The notes below the pieces were generated by a model, which ran no database searches, was not told the DNA's origin, and was given only the letters and a program-made list of their open reading frames with translations. From the NCBI GenBank assembly GCA_024275165.1, contig JAJRZQ010000019.1:1-64000 (forward strand): 64,000 nt of DNA. Reading direction: 5' to 3'. Each line of letters begins with the position of its first letter. The first letter of the stretch is position 1. The DNA comes from a bacterium (lineage in GTDB: Bacteria; SAR324; XYD2-FULL-50-16). Shown here piece by piece: positions 38,358 through 45,910 of this stretch. The translations under genes were made by a program, and so were the position numbers.

Positions 38358-39376
38358 GAAACTACCTGCAAGTTTTGGTGGAACCCGCTCCCCACCTACG
38401 GCGCGCCCTGGATACAAAACAAATCATGGGCGGGGTTTTTTTTGCTCTTTTACCAATCTGGGGGCTTTCGATCTTTAAATACGGCTTGGTTTCTTTGTTC
38501 ATGGGGTTGGTGTGCATGGCGGTCTGCTGCGGGCTGGAATATTGGATTTTAGCTTTAAAAAAACAGAGCCCAAGTAGGTGGTTGAACGATTACTCCGCCT
38601 TGATTACCGGGCTTTTATTGGCCTTGACCCTGCCCCCCTCCCTGCCCTTTTGGATGGCCGCCCTCGGGGCCGCGGTCAGCGTCACTTTGGGAAAGCATGC
38701 CTTTGGCGGCTTGGGTCACAACCCCTTTAACCCCGCGATTGTGGGGAGAGTCTTTTTACAGGCGAGCTTTACCGCTCCCATGACTTCTTGGGTTCCCCCT
38801 TGGCAAAAGAACCGTTTTTTTGAACTGCTTGCCTCCAACCTGACCCTCCCCTTGATGCGCCCTAACCTGGATGCCTTGAGCGGAGCGACTCCCCTGGGGC
38901 AATATAAATTTGCCGGAGTCGCTACAGATTGGTGGTCATTGCTTTTAGATCAAACCCCGGGGAGCTTGGGCGAGGTGTCTCCTCTGCTCATTTTGCTTTT
39001 GGGGTTGGCCTTGGCTTGGAAAAGATATTTGGATTGGAGGATTCCCCTCGCCATGCTTGCCGGCTCTCTGATTTTTTCCGGGGTGGTAGAGGCGTTGGGT
39101 TGGGGGTCCAATCCCTTGGTTTTTTTGTGTTCCGGCGGCTTGATGTTGGGGGCTTGGTTCATGGCGACCGACATGGTAAGCAGTCCGGTGACGCCGTTGG
39201 GGGTATGGCTGTATGGGGGCCTGATCGCCTTGTTGATCGTGGTGATTCGTACCTGGGGCGGCTTGCCCGAAGGGGTTGCCTTCGCGATTTTAATCGGAAA
39301 CGCGGTGACCCCTCTTTTGCACCTGGTGACCCAACCTAGGGTGTATGGAACGCCAAAAAACAAGGCCCTGGGATGA
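38354..39376 (+). CDS. rnfD: RnfD, membrane subunit of the Rnf complex
   Basis: An integral membrane, FMN-bearing subunit homologous to NqrB. The 340-residue product has about nine hydrophobic helices and the family stretches DYSALITGLLLALTLPPSLP, GKHAFGGLGHNPFNPAIVG and LDALSGATPLGQYK, the last containing the Thr for covalent FMN. It begins at a GTG overlapping the rnfC stop (GTGA). Confidence 0.95.
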   Translation: MRNYLQVLVEPAPHLRRALDTKQIMGGVFFALLPIWGLSIFKYGLVSLFMGLVCMAVCCGLEYWILALKKQSPSRWLNDYSALITGLLLALTLPPSLPFWMAALGAAVSVTLGKHAFGGLGHNPFNPAIVGRVFLQASFTAPMTSWVPPWQKNRFFELLASNLTLPLMRPNLDALSGATPLGQYKFAGVATDWWSLLLDQTPGSLGEVSPLLILLLGLALAWKRYLDWRIPLAMLAGSLIFSGVVEALGWGSNPLVFLCSGGLMLGAWFMATDMVSSPVTPLGVWLYGGLIALLIVVIRTWGGLPEGVAFAILIGNAVTPLLHLVTQPRVYGTPKNKALG

Positions 39377-40005
39377 ACCATAAAAGCCTTAAAATGATGG
39401 GTTCCTTAACCTTGATTTCCACAATTTCCGCCTTTTTGCTGCAAATGGTGGTGCTTTATACCCAGCCCATCATCGCGAAGAATCAGGCCCTTTATCTAAA
39501 GCAGGCGATCTATGAAATCTTACCAAACACGGCTTCGGTGCAAGGCTACCGGCTCCAGGAGGGGCGGTTTATCCGCTCCGATTTACCCAACCCCTCTGTT
39601 TTTGCCGCTCTCGATGCCCAAAAAAAGACCCTCGCCTTTTTGTTCCAATGGCAAGGCCAAGGCTATCAGGAGTTGATGAAGATTTTGGTCGCCTATGACC
39701 CGGTTTCTAAAAAGCTGCAGGGGATTAAGGTATTAGAAAGTAAGGAGACCCCTGGCCTCGGGGAGCGCATTCTTACAGATCAAGCTTTTTTGGCTCAATT
39801 TCAAGGGCTCGCGATGCCCTTCAACCAAGAACGACAAGAACTGCGCCATCCCCTGCAACTCGCGCTGCGAGGCAAGCCCAAACAACCGGGGCGGATCGAC
39901 GGCATTACCGGGGCAACCATCAGCTCAAAGGCGGTGCTGCGCATTGTCAACCAAGGGGCGCGGTATTATTTTCCGCTCCTGCAAAAAACAGGAGGGGGGA
40001 AATAA
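39373..40005 (+). CDS. rnfG: RnfG, covalent-FMN subunit of the Rnf complex
   Basis: One N-terminal membrane helix anchors a periplasmic FMN-binding domain. The covalent FMN-Thr site is GITGATISSKAVLRIVN near residue 180; SKETPGLGERI is also typical. 210 residues; ATGA overlap with rnfD. Confidence 0.95.
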   Translation: MNHKSLKMMGSLTLISTISAFLLQMVVLYTQPIIAKNQALYLKQAIYEILPNTASVQGYRLQEGRFIRSDLPNPSVFAALDAQKKTLAFLFQWQGQGYQELMKILVAYDPVSKKLQGIKVLESKETPGLGERILTDQAFLAQFQGLAMPFNQERQELRHPLQLALRGKPKQPGRIDGITGATISSKAVLRIVNQGARYYFPLLQKTGGGK

Positions 40006-40006
40006 G

Positions 40007-40612
40007 ATGGAAAAGGAAGCTCCAAGCTTGGATTTAATCCTCAAGGGCTTGTGGAAAGAAAACCCGGTCTTTGTCCAACTTTTAGGGATGTGCCCTTTGC
40101 TGGCTGTTTCCAACTCCGTTAAAAACGCGCTTTCCATGGGGCTGGCGACGACCTTTGTTTTGGTCTTCTCCGCGGCATTGGTTTCTTTGCTCAAGCGCCT
40201 GATTCCCAAAGAGGTGCGGATGGGGTGTTATATTCTGATCATCGCAAGCTTCGTTACCATTGCCGAATATGTGATGCAGGCCATTAGTTTGGAAATTCAC
40301 CGCAGCTTGGGGGCTTTTACCTCCTTGATTGTGGTCAACTGCATTATTTTGGGTCAGGCCGAGTCTTTTTCCTCAAAACATAAATTATTGCCTTCGGTCG
40401 CGCACGCGCTGGGGCGGGGAGCGGGGTTTAGCTTGGCGATACTCTGCATGGGAATCATTCGCGAGGTTGTCGGCAAGGGGAGCTTTTTTGAGATCCCTCT
40501 TTTTGGAGAGCAATACCAAGCCTGGACCCTGCTCATTTTGCCCAGTGGGGGTTTTTTTGTCTTGGCTTTGCTCTTGATGCTCTATGAAACTTTTTCCAAA
40601 GAGTCTGGATGA
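40007..40612 (+). CDS. rnfE: RnfE, membrane subunit of the Rnf complex
   Basis: A 201-residue six-helix subunit homologous to NqrD. Typical stretches are LWKENPVFVQLLGMCPLLAV and VVNCIILGQAESFSSKH. The ATG at 40007 directly follows the rnfG TAA and has a GGAGGGGG ribosome-binding site inside the rnfG end. A longer open frame from 39944 lacks homology. It ends in an ATGA overlap with rnfA. Confidence 0.95.
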   Translation: MEKEAPSLDLILKGLWKENPVFVQLLGMCPLLAVSNSVKNALSMGLATTFVLVFSAALVSLLKRLIPKEVRMGCYILIIASFVTIAEYVMQAISLEIHRSLGAFTSLIVVNCIILGQAESFSSKHKLLPSVAHALGRGAGFSLAILCMGIIREVVGKGSFFEIPLFGEQYQAWTLLILPSGGFFVLALLLMLYETFSKESG

Positions 40613-41190
40613 ATACCGACAGCCTGGGGTTTATTTTTCTCAGCAGTTTATTGATCAATAACTTTGTGCTGAGTTATTTTTTGGGAATCTGCCCCTTTTT
40701 GGGAGTATCGGGCAAACTGGGTCGGGCGTTGAAAATGGGGTTTGCCGTTACCTTTGTCATGCTGATCAGTTCGCTCTCAGCCACCTTGATTCATTCCCTT
40801 TTGGTTTGGCTGGACGCGCTTTTTTTGCAATTGATCGCCTTTATTTTGGTGATTGCTTCGGTGGTGCAGTTGGTAGAGATGGTGATTAAAAAGTATAGCC
40901 GAGCCCTGTTTGAATCCTTGGGCATCTTTTTACCTCTCATCACCACCAATTGCGCGATTTTAGGGGTCGCCTTGTTCCAAACCGCCAGAGAATACAACCT
41001 GCTCCAATCCTTGATTTTTGCTTTGGGGGCCGGGTTGGGTTTTACCTTGGCCTTATTGATCATGGCGGGCTTGCGAGAGCAATTGGGCTTGGCCAAGGTT
41101 CCCAATTTAATTCAGGGAACGGCCTTGACCTTGCTGGTGGCTGGCATTCTTTCCATGAGTTTTATGGGCTTTGCGGGGTTGGGGGGGTGA
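40609..41190 (+). CDS. rnfA: RnfA, membrane subunit of the Rnf complex
   Basis: A 193-residue six-helix subunit homologous to NqrE and to RnfE. Motifs: INNFVLSYFLGICPFLGVSG and LPLITTNCAILGVALFQ. It completes a full B-C-D-G-E-A set in the order B-(PFOR)-C-D-G-E-A. Confidence 0.95.
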   Translation: MNTDSLGFIFLSSLLINNFVLSYFLGICPFLGVSGKLGRALKMGFAVTFVMLISSLSATLIHSLLVWLDALFLQLIAFILVIASVVQLVEMVIKKYSRALFESLGIFLPLITTNCAILGVALFQTAREYNLLQSLIFALGAGLGFTLALLIMAGLREQLGLAKVPNLIQGTALTLLVAGILSMSFMGFAGLGG

Positions 41191-41259
41191 AAAAACGCAA
41201 ATTTTTATATAAAAATAGTATGAAATCAGGTATATATAAAGAAAAAATAAGGTGATTGA
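41191..41259 (+). promoter_or_regulatory. AT-rich leader between rnfA and korA
   Basis: This 69-bp gap is strikingly A/T-rich compared with the near-zero spacing elsewhere in the block. It contains TATATAAA-type boxes at about 41208 and 41231 and a Shine-Dalgarno-like AAGGTGA just before the korA ATG. It probably gives korAB their own promoter; no clear -35 could be chosen. Confidence 0.4.
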
Positions 41260-43101
41260 ATGAAGAAGCTACCGATTTCTCAACATATCTTAGAAATTGT
41301 CAGCGACGCAGGGGAAGGCGCGCAAAAGGCAGGCTCGATTTTCGCCCAGACCACGGCGAAAATGGGCAATTATTTATGGACGGTGGAACTGATTCCCTCA
41401 GAAATCCAACCGCCGCCCCATACCACTCGGAGTTCTTCGGGGATTCGGATTCGCTTCGGCTCCGAACCCATTACCAATGGGGGAAACCTGACCAACCTGA
41501 TTTTTGTCTTTAATGAAATGTCGCTGCTCGCTCGCTTAGAAGCCCATGCCTTAGCAGAAGAGGTCATTGTTTTTATCGACAACCAATGGGCCAGCGACCC
41601 CAACCCCGACATCGTAAGGCAGTATCAGCAAATTCTGGCCGAGCTGAGCCAGCGCGGGGCCGACATTTATGAACTCGCCTTGAGCCAAGAGGTGGAACCC
41701 TTTACAGAAGACCCTCAAAAGGGGAAAAATATGTTTGTGCTGGGGGTGTTGGGTTTTTTATACCAACGAGATATCGACCTCTTGCAAGCCTGCGCGGCCA
41801 AGGCCTTTTCCCATAAATCAGCGCAAGTTTTAGCCAGCAACCGAGCTTTAATTCAAGCCGGTTACGCCTGGGGGCAGGGGCAGCTTGATTTTTGCTTTTC
41901 TATCCCTCTCCTCCCTCACGCGGCGCCCATGGTTACCTTGAATGGAAACCAGGCCTTGGCCTATGGGGCCATTGCCGCGGGCTTTGAACTCTGTTCCATG
42001 TACCCAATCACCCCTGCCAGTTCGGTTGCGCACACCTTGGCGAATATCTTTGAAGAATTCGGCGGCATGGTGCATCAAGCCGAAGATGAAATTGCCGCCA
42101 TTGGGGTGGCCTTAGGCGCCAATTACGCGGGCAAACCGGCCTTTACCGTTACCAGCGGCCCGGGGATGGCCTTAAAAACAGAGTTTATGGGCCTCGCGGT
42201 GATTACCGAGACCCCCTTGGTGGTGGTGGATGTGCAACGGGGAGGCCCCAGCACAGGCCTCCCCACCAAAATCGAGCAGGGGGATTTATTGAGCTCCCTT
42301 TTTGCCACCCCCGGCGACGCCCCTAAGGTCGTACTGGCGGCAAGCAGCATCGCGGATTGCTTCCACCTCATGAAAACCGCCCGCACCCTAGCAGAAGAGC
42401 TGCGAATTTTGGTGATTTTGCTCAGTGACAGCAACCTGGCCACGGGGATGCAGCTTTTTGAGCGCCCCGCGATCTCGGCGATTTCTTCTTCCCCGCCTCA
42501 TGCCGCGGAAATGGAAAGCCTCCCCTACCATTGGGACAAGCTCACCGGAGTACCCCCTCGGCTGATTCCGGGGGTATCGCAAAAGGTGGGGATGACCAGC
42601 AGCTTAAATCATTCCGAAGCGGGTTTGGTGCGCTATGACAGCCTGGCCAACGAAGCCGCTCACCAGATGCGCAGCCATAAACTCGCTACCTTAAGAAAAT
42701 GCCTCAAACCCCCTGCGGTACTGGGTGAAGAAGAGGGAGACCTGCTGCTGATCGGTTGGGGCAGCACCAAGGGGGCCATTGCCGAAGCCGTGCAGATTGC
42801 CAGGGGCAACGGGTTGAAGGTCTCTCATCTGCACTTGGTCTTTTTAAACCCCCTGCCTCCGAGGTTGAAGGAGATTGGCGCTGGTTTTAAAAAGATTGTA
42901 GTCGTGGAGTTAAACTATCAAGATGTACCCGGTGACCCCTATACCAAAGATGCCCCTCGCTTGAGTCAATTGGCCCTGTTGCTTCGCTCGCATACCCTGT
43001 TGCCCATAGAAAGTTTTGCCCGGGTGTGGGGGAGGGCCTTTATGCCGCAAGAGATTTTAACCCAAATTGAGCAAGAGATTTTAGCCTTAGAGGCCTCATG
43101 A
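41260..43101 (+). CDS. korA: 2-oxoacid:ferredoxin oxidoreductase, fused gamma-alpha subunit
   Basis: Large subunit of a two-subunit 2-oxoacid (probably 2-oxoglutarate):ferredoxin oxidoreductase. The first ~190 residues are a gamma domain (SDAGEGAQKAGSIFAQTTAK). The alpha domain follows: YGAIAAGFELCSMYPITPAS, HQAEDEIAAIGVALGANYAG, FTVTSGPGMALKTEFMGLAV and QRGGPSTGLPTKIEQGDLL. The gamma-alpha fusion is typical of KorA/OorA-like enzymes. 613 residues; ATGA overlap with korB. Substrate is inferred from family resemblance only. Confidence 0.9.
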   Translation: MKKLPISQHILEIVSDAGEGAQKAGSIFAQTTAKMGNYLWTVELIPSEIQPPPHTTRSSSGIRIRFGSEPITNGGNLTNLIFVFNEMSLLARLEAHALAEEVIVFIDNQWASDPNPDIVRQYQQILAELSQRGADIYELALSQEVEPFTEDPQKGKNMFVLGVLGFLYQRDIDLLQACAAKAFSHKSAQVLASNRALIQAGYAWGQGQLDFCFSIPLLPHAAPMVTLNGNQALAYGAIAAGFELCSMYPITPASSVAHTLANIFEEFGGMVHQAEDEIAAIGVALGANYAGKPAFTVTSGPGMALKTEFMGLAVITETPLVVVDVQRGGPSTGLPTKIEQGDLLSSLFATPGDAPKVVLAASSIADCFHLMKTARTLAEELRILVILLSDSNLATGMQLFERPAISAISSSPPHAAEMESLPYHWDKLTGVPPRLIPGVSQKVGMTSSLNHSEAGLVRYDSLANEAAHQMRSHKLATLRKCLKPPAVLGEEEGDLLLIGWGSTKGAIAEAVQIARGNGLKVSHLHLVFLNPLPPRLKEIGAGFKKIVVVELNYQDVPGDPYTKDAPRLSQLALLLRSHTLLPIESFARVWGRAFMPQEILTQIEQEILALEAS

Positions 43102-44075
43102 AAACCCTGCATGTCGATCAATTTACCGCCGGCTATTGCCCCGAAGAGGCTGGTTTTACCCTAGAGCGTTATGCGGGGGAGCAACCTCGTTGGTGCAAGG
43201 GTTGTGGTGATTACGCGATTCTTGTTGCCTTGGAAAAGCTTTTGGCCTTAAAAAAAATCCCGTCCAATCAAGTGGTTTGCGTTTCGGGGATCGGTTGTTC
43301 CAGCCGCTTCCCCTATTATTTAAAAACCTTTGGCTTTCATGGGATCCATGGGCGGGCGCTCCCGATTTCCACAGGAGTCAAATTAGCCAATCCAAAGCTG
43401 ACCGTGGTCACGGTGATGGGGGATGGGGATTGCTTTTCGATTGGCTTAGGCCATTGGATGCACGCGGTGAGGTATAACCCCAATCTCTTGGTTTTGGTGT
43501 TGGATAATGAAATCTATGGGTTGACCAAACAACAAACCTCGCCCACCACGCCTTTAGGGACCAAGACCAAAACGACCCCCAAAGGGCCTTATATTCCCCC
43601 CCTAAACCCCTTAAAATTAATCATGGGGGCTACCGGGGTTAGTTTTGTAGCCCAAACAGCCACCTGGATGCCCGGCCATGTCAGCGCCACTTTGGCCAAG
43701 GGGATGGAGCATTCAGGTTTAAGCTTTATTCGGATTTTGCAGCGCTGCCCGATCTTTTCCCCCCAGGCATTTGGTCAGGGGGGGAAGGAGCGAGAGGGCT
43801 TTTGCTTTTTAACCCATGAACAAGGCATTTTGCTCGAAGATAACCTGCAAAATATGGCCGAAAGCCTGCCCCATGACCCAAGGGATTTTTCGGCGGCTCA
43901 AGCGCTGGTTCAGCAAACCGAAGACGCGGAAAAAGGTTTTACCCCCTTAGGGTTGATTTTCCAAGCCTTGAACCGACCAAGTTATGAAGAGGTTCGCTTT
44001 CGTTCAATAAGCCACCCCAGCCCGGAGGAAAAGGCGGAACTCCTGTTGGATAAACTGAAACCCTTTGAAATTTAA
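43098..44075 (+). CDS. korB: 2-oxoacid:ferredoxin oxidoreductase, TPP-binding beta subunit
   Basis: The 325-residue TPP and 4Fe-4S subunit. Cluster and TPP motifs: RWCKGCGDYAILVALEKL, SGIGCSSRFPYYLKTFGFHG, HGRALPISTGVKLANPKL, MGDGDCFSIGLGHWMHAVRY and DNEIYGLTKQQTSPTTPLG. It overlaps korA by four bases and is followed after 4 bp by a PFOR-tail-like gene. Confidence 0.93.
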   Translation: MKTLHVDQFTAGYCPEEAGFTLERYAGEQPRWCKGCGDYAILVALEKLLALKKIPSNQVVCVSGIGCSSRFPYYLKTFGFHGIHGRALPISTGVKLANPKLTVVTVMGDGDCFSIGLGHWMHAVRYNPNLLVLVLDNEIYGLTKQQTSPTTPLGTKTKTTPKGPYIPPLNPLKLIMGATGVSFVAQTATWMPGHVSATLAKGMEHSGLSFIRILQRCPIFSPQAFGQGGKEREGFCFLTHEQGILLEDNLQNMAESLPHDPRDFSAAQALVQQTEDAEKGFTPLGLIFQALNRPSYEEVRFRSISHPSPEEKAELLLDKLKPFEI

Positions 44076-44079
44076 ACCT

Positions 44080-45600
44080 ATGGAAGATCAATTATGGAGC
44101 TGGCTCCAGGGGGAGGAATGGAAAAGCCCCTTATTTTTAGAGGTACAAGAAGCTTTAGGCATGGGCAAAGAGTTGGATTTGGCAGGCGAAGAGATCGACA
44201 GCGCTCAACTGACCCAAGCCCTGCACCCCTCCCAGAGCCAAGGCATGGAGCGCGAATCAAGTTGGAACCGGGTACTCAAGGCCCTGTCGGGGGCATTGGT
44301 TTTAAAGGGAGGGGGTGACCCGCAAGACTACTTTGCCGCCTATGACCAACATATGCGGTATGCCTTGCAAGCCTTGGCCTTGATTCGAGGAAAAGAGGCC
44401 CCAACAACCTGGCAAGAACTCAGCAACCGGGATTTCGCCTTTATCCCCCCGGTGATTCTTTATTTTCGTATTGATGAGCTCAACGACCCTGTTTTAAGAC
44501 AACTCGGGGAGTTGATGAGGCAAGAGAGGGAGTTTAAGCTGATTCTTGTGCAGACTCAAATCCACGCTACTGTTTCGCGCCTGGGAAGAAGTGTAACCTT
44601 AAATCCCCATTGGGATGTGGGTTTTTGGGGGCTTTTTTTCCGCACTTATTTTGTGTTGCAGATTCCTGCGCATTTACCGGCCCTTAAAACAGAGGTTCAA
44701 CGAGCGGTTTCAAGCCCTCGCCCGGCGTTGATCTCCATCTACGCCCCCGCTGATTTGGCTTTATCCGAGTTGGCCTTGCGGACCCGAGCCTTTCCCTATC
44801 TACGCTATGACCCTGAAGAGGGGCTTTGTTGGCAAGCAACCCTCGACCTGTCTTACAACCCGGAGCCGCGACAATTGTGGGCGCTGGAGGCGAATCAAGA
44901 AGAATTAAATTTGGGGCACTTTCTTTTTCGGCAGAATCCATCTGCCTTTACCCCCTTTATGGGTGATGGGGTTCCGGTGCGAGATTGGTTGGAGGCAGAG
45001 GGGACAAAACCGGTTTTTTTGTCCATGGACCAGCAAAAATGGACTCTCACCCCAACGCAACAAGAAAAAATTCTTTCCCAAATTCAGCTTTGGGGCAACC
45101 TTCAGGCCATGGCCGGGCAGGCAAAGGGGGGTGACCCCGGCCTTGTTGTGGACTGGGAAGAAAAAATAGACCTAGAACGCCAAAAAGCGGTGACCAAGGC
45201 ACTGCAAACCTTGTCGGCTAAGCTTTTAGGGGTGACCTCGGTTGATTTTACGGGCTCGGAGTTGAAATTGAATTTGGGCTCCCATGGGGAGGAGACAAAA
45301 ACAAAGAGGGAAAAGAGTCGCTTGGAGAAGCCCCTGCCCGTGGCGCAAAGCTCAGAAACAGCCTGGATCGAAACCCCTCTATGCACCGCCTGTGATGAAT
45401 GCACGGGGATCAATCCAAGAATTTTTGCCTATAATCAAGACAAACAAGCCTATGTCAAAGATCCGGCTGCCGGCCCCTACGCTGATTTGGTCAAGGCGGC
45501 GGAAAAGTGTTCCGCCTCGATTATTCATCCTGGGGCTCCCTTAAATCCAAAGGAGAAAAATTTAGAAAAATGGATCCAACGAGCCGCAAAACTCGGGTGA
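44080..45600 (+). CDS. PFOR-C-terminus-like protein with a terminal 4Fe-4S ferredoxin domain
   Basis: A protein of about 506 residues. The part from about residue 100 to 270 (SNRDFAFIPPVILYFRIDEL, SSPRPALISIYAPADLA, AFPYLRYDPEEGLCW) resembles the region of the neighbouring PFOR that includes RRPALFNLYCTC and AYPYFVYDPDLGD. The C-terminus carries a ferredoxin motif, CTACDECTGINPRIFAYN with later EKCSASIIHPGAP. It lacks TPP and pyruvate domains, so it cannot be catalytic alone and may act as an accessory electron-transfer subunit of KorAB. ATG 44080 was chosen; a TTG at 44065 overlaps korB. The exact role is unknown. Confidence 0.75.
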   Translation: MEDQLWSWLQGEEWKSPLFLEVQEALGMGKELDLAGEEIDSAQLTQALHPSQSQGMERESSWNRVLKALSGALVLKGGGDPQDYFAAYDQHMRYALQALALIRGKEAPTTWQELSNRDFAFIPPVILYFRIDELNDPVLRQLGELMRQEREFKLILVQTQIHATVSRLGRSVTLNPHWDVGFWGLFFRTYFVLQIPAHLPALKTEVQRAVSSPRPALISIYAPADLALSELALRTRAFPYLRYDPEEGLCWQATLDLSYNPEPRQLWALEANQEELNLGHFLFRQNPSAFTPFMGDGVPVRDWLEAEGTKPVFLSMDQQKWTLTPTQQEKILSQIQLWGNLQAMAGQAKGGDPGLVVDWEEKIDLERQKAVTKALQTLSAKLLGVTSVDFTGSELKLNLGSHGEETKTKREKSRLEKPLPVAQSSETAWIETPLCTACDECTGINPRIFAYNQDKQAYVKDPAAGPYADLVKAAEKCSASIIHPGAPLNPKEKNLEKWIQRAAKLG

Positions 45601-45619
45601 TTGAGTTGGTCGGCGCAAG

Positions 45620-45699
45620 CATAGGGAATGATTTTTTTTGCAAAAAATCATTAAAAAAAAGGAGTGTTATTTTTTAGCTATAACCCTTGATTCCCTATG
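45620..45699. repeat. Perfect 10-bp inverted repeat enclosing an AT hairpin
   Basis: CATAGGGAAT (45620-45629) and ATTCCCTATG (45690-45699) are perfect inverted arms about 60 bases apart. Inside lies an 11-bp A/T stem (45627-45637 with 45642-45652) followed by an A-run and a T-run. It may terminate the korAB block, or the arms may be operators for the next operon. Nothing protein-coding is seen in 45601-45910. Confidence 0.5.
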
Positions 45700-45797
45700 G
45701 TCAGCCTGGAAAAAACTCGGATGCGTACAAGATTTGCCCTCTTTGATTTTTTTTAGGAAGCGTTGCTGAAGGGGCTTTTTCACAATTCATTTATATA

Positions 45798-45826
45798 TTG
45801 ACTATATGACCAGTCGTCTTTAGAAT
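45798..45826 (+). promoter_or_regulatory. Sigma-70-type promoter of the ergothioneine-type operon
   Basis: TTGACT (45798-45803) and TAGAAT (45821-45826) are separated by exactly 17 bases: five of six -35 and five of six -10 consensus positions. The start codon of the first gene is 84 bases downstream, leaving a leader of about 75 nucleotides. No riboswitch was recognised in it. Confidence 0.65.
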
Positions 45827-45910
45827 TGCGTACAATGAGTGATTTTATGTTTTTGCAGCGGTTCGCTTTTGAACCAGCCATAAACTTCATTCTACTCCTC
45901 TAGGATTTTT

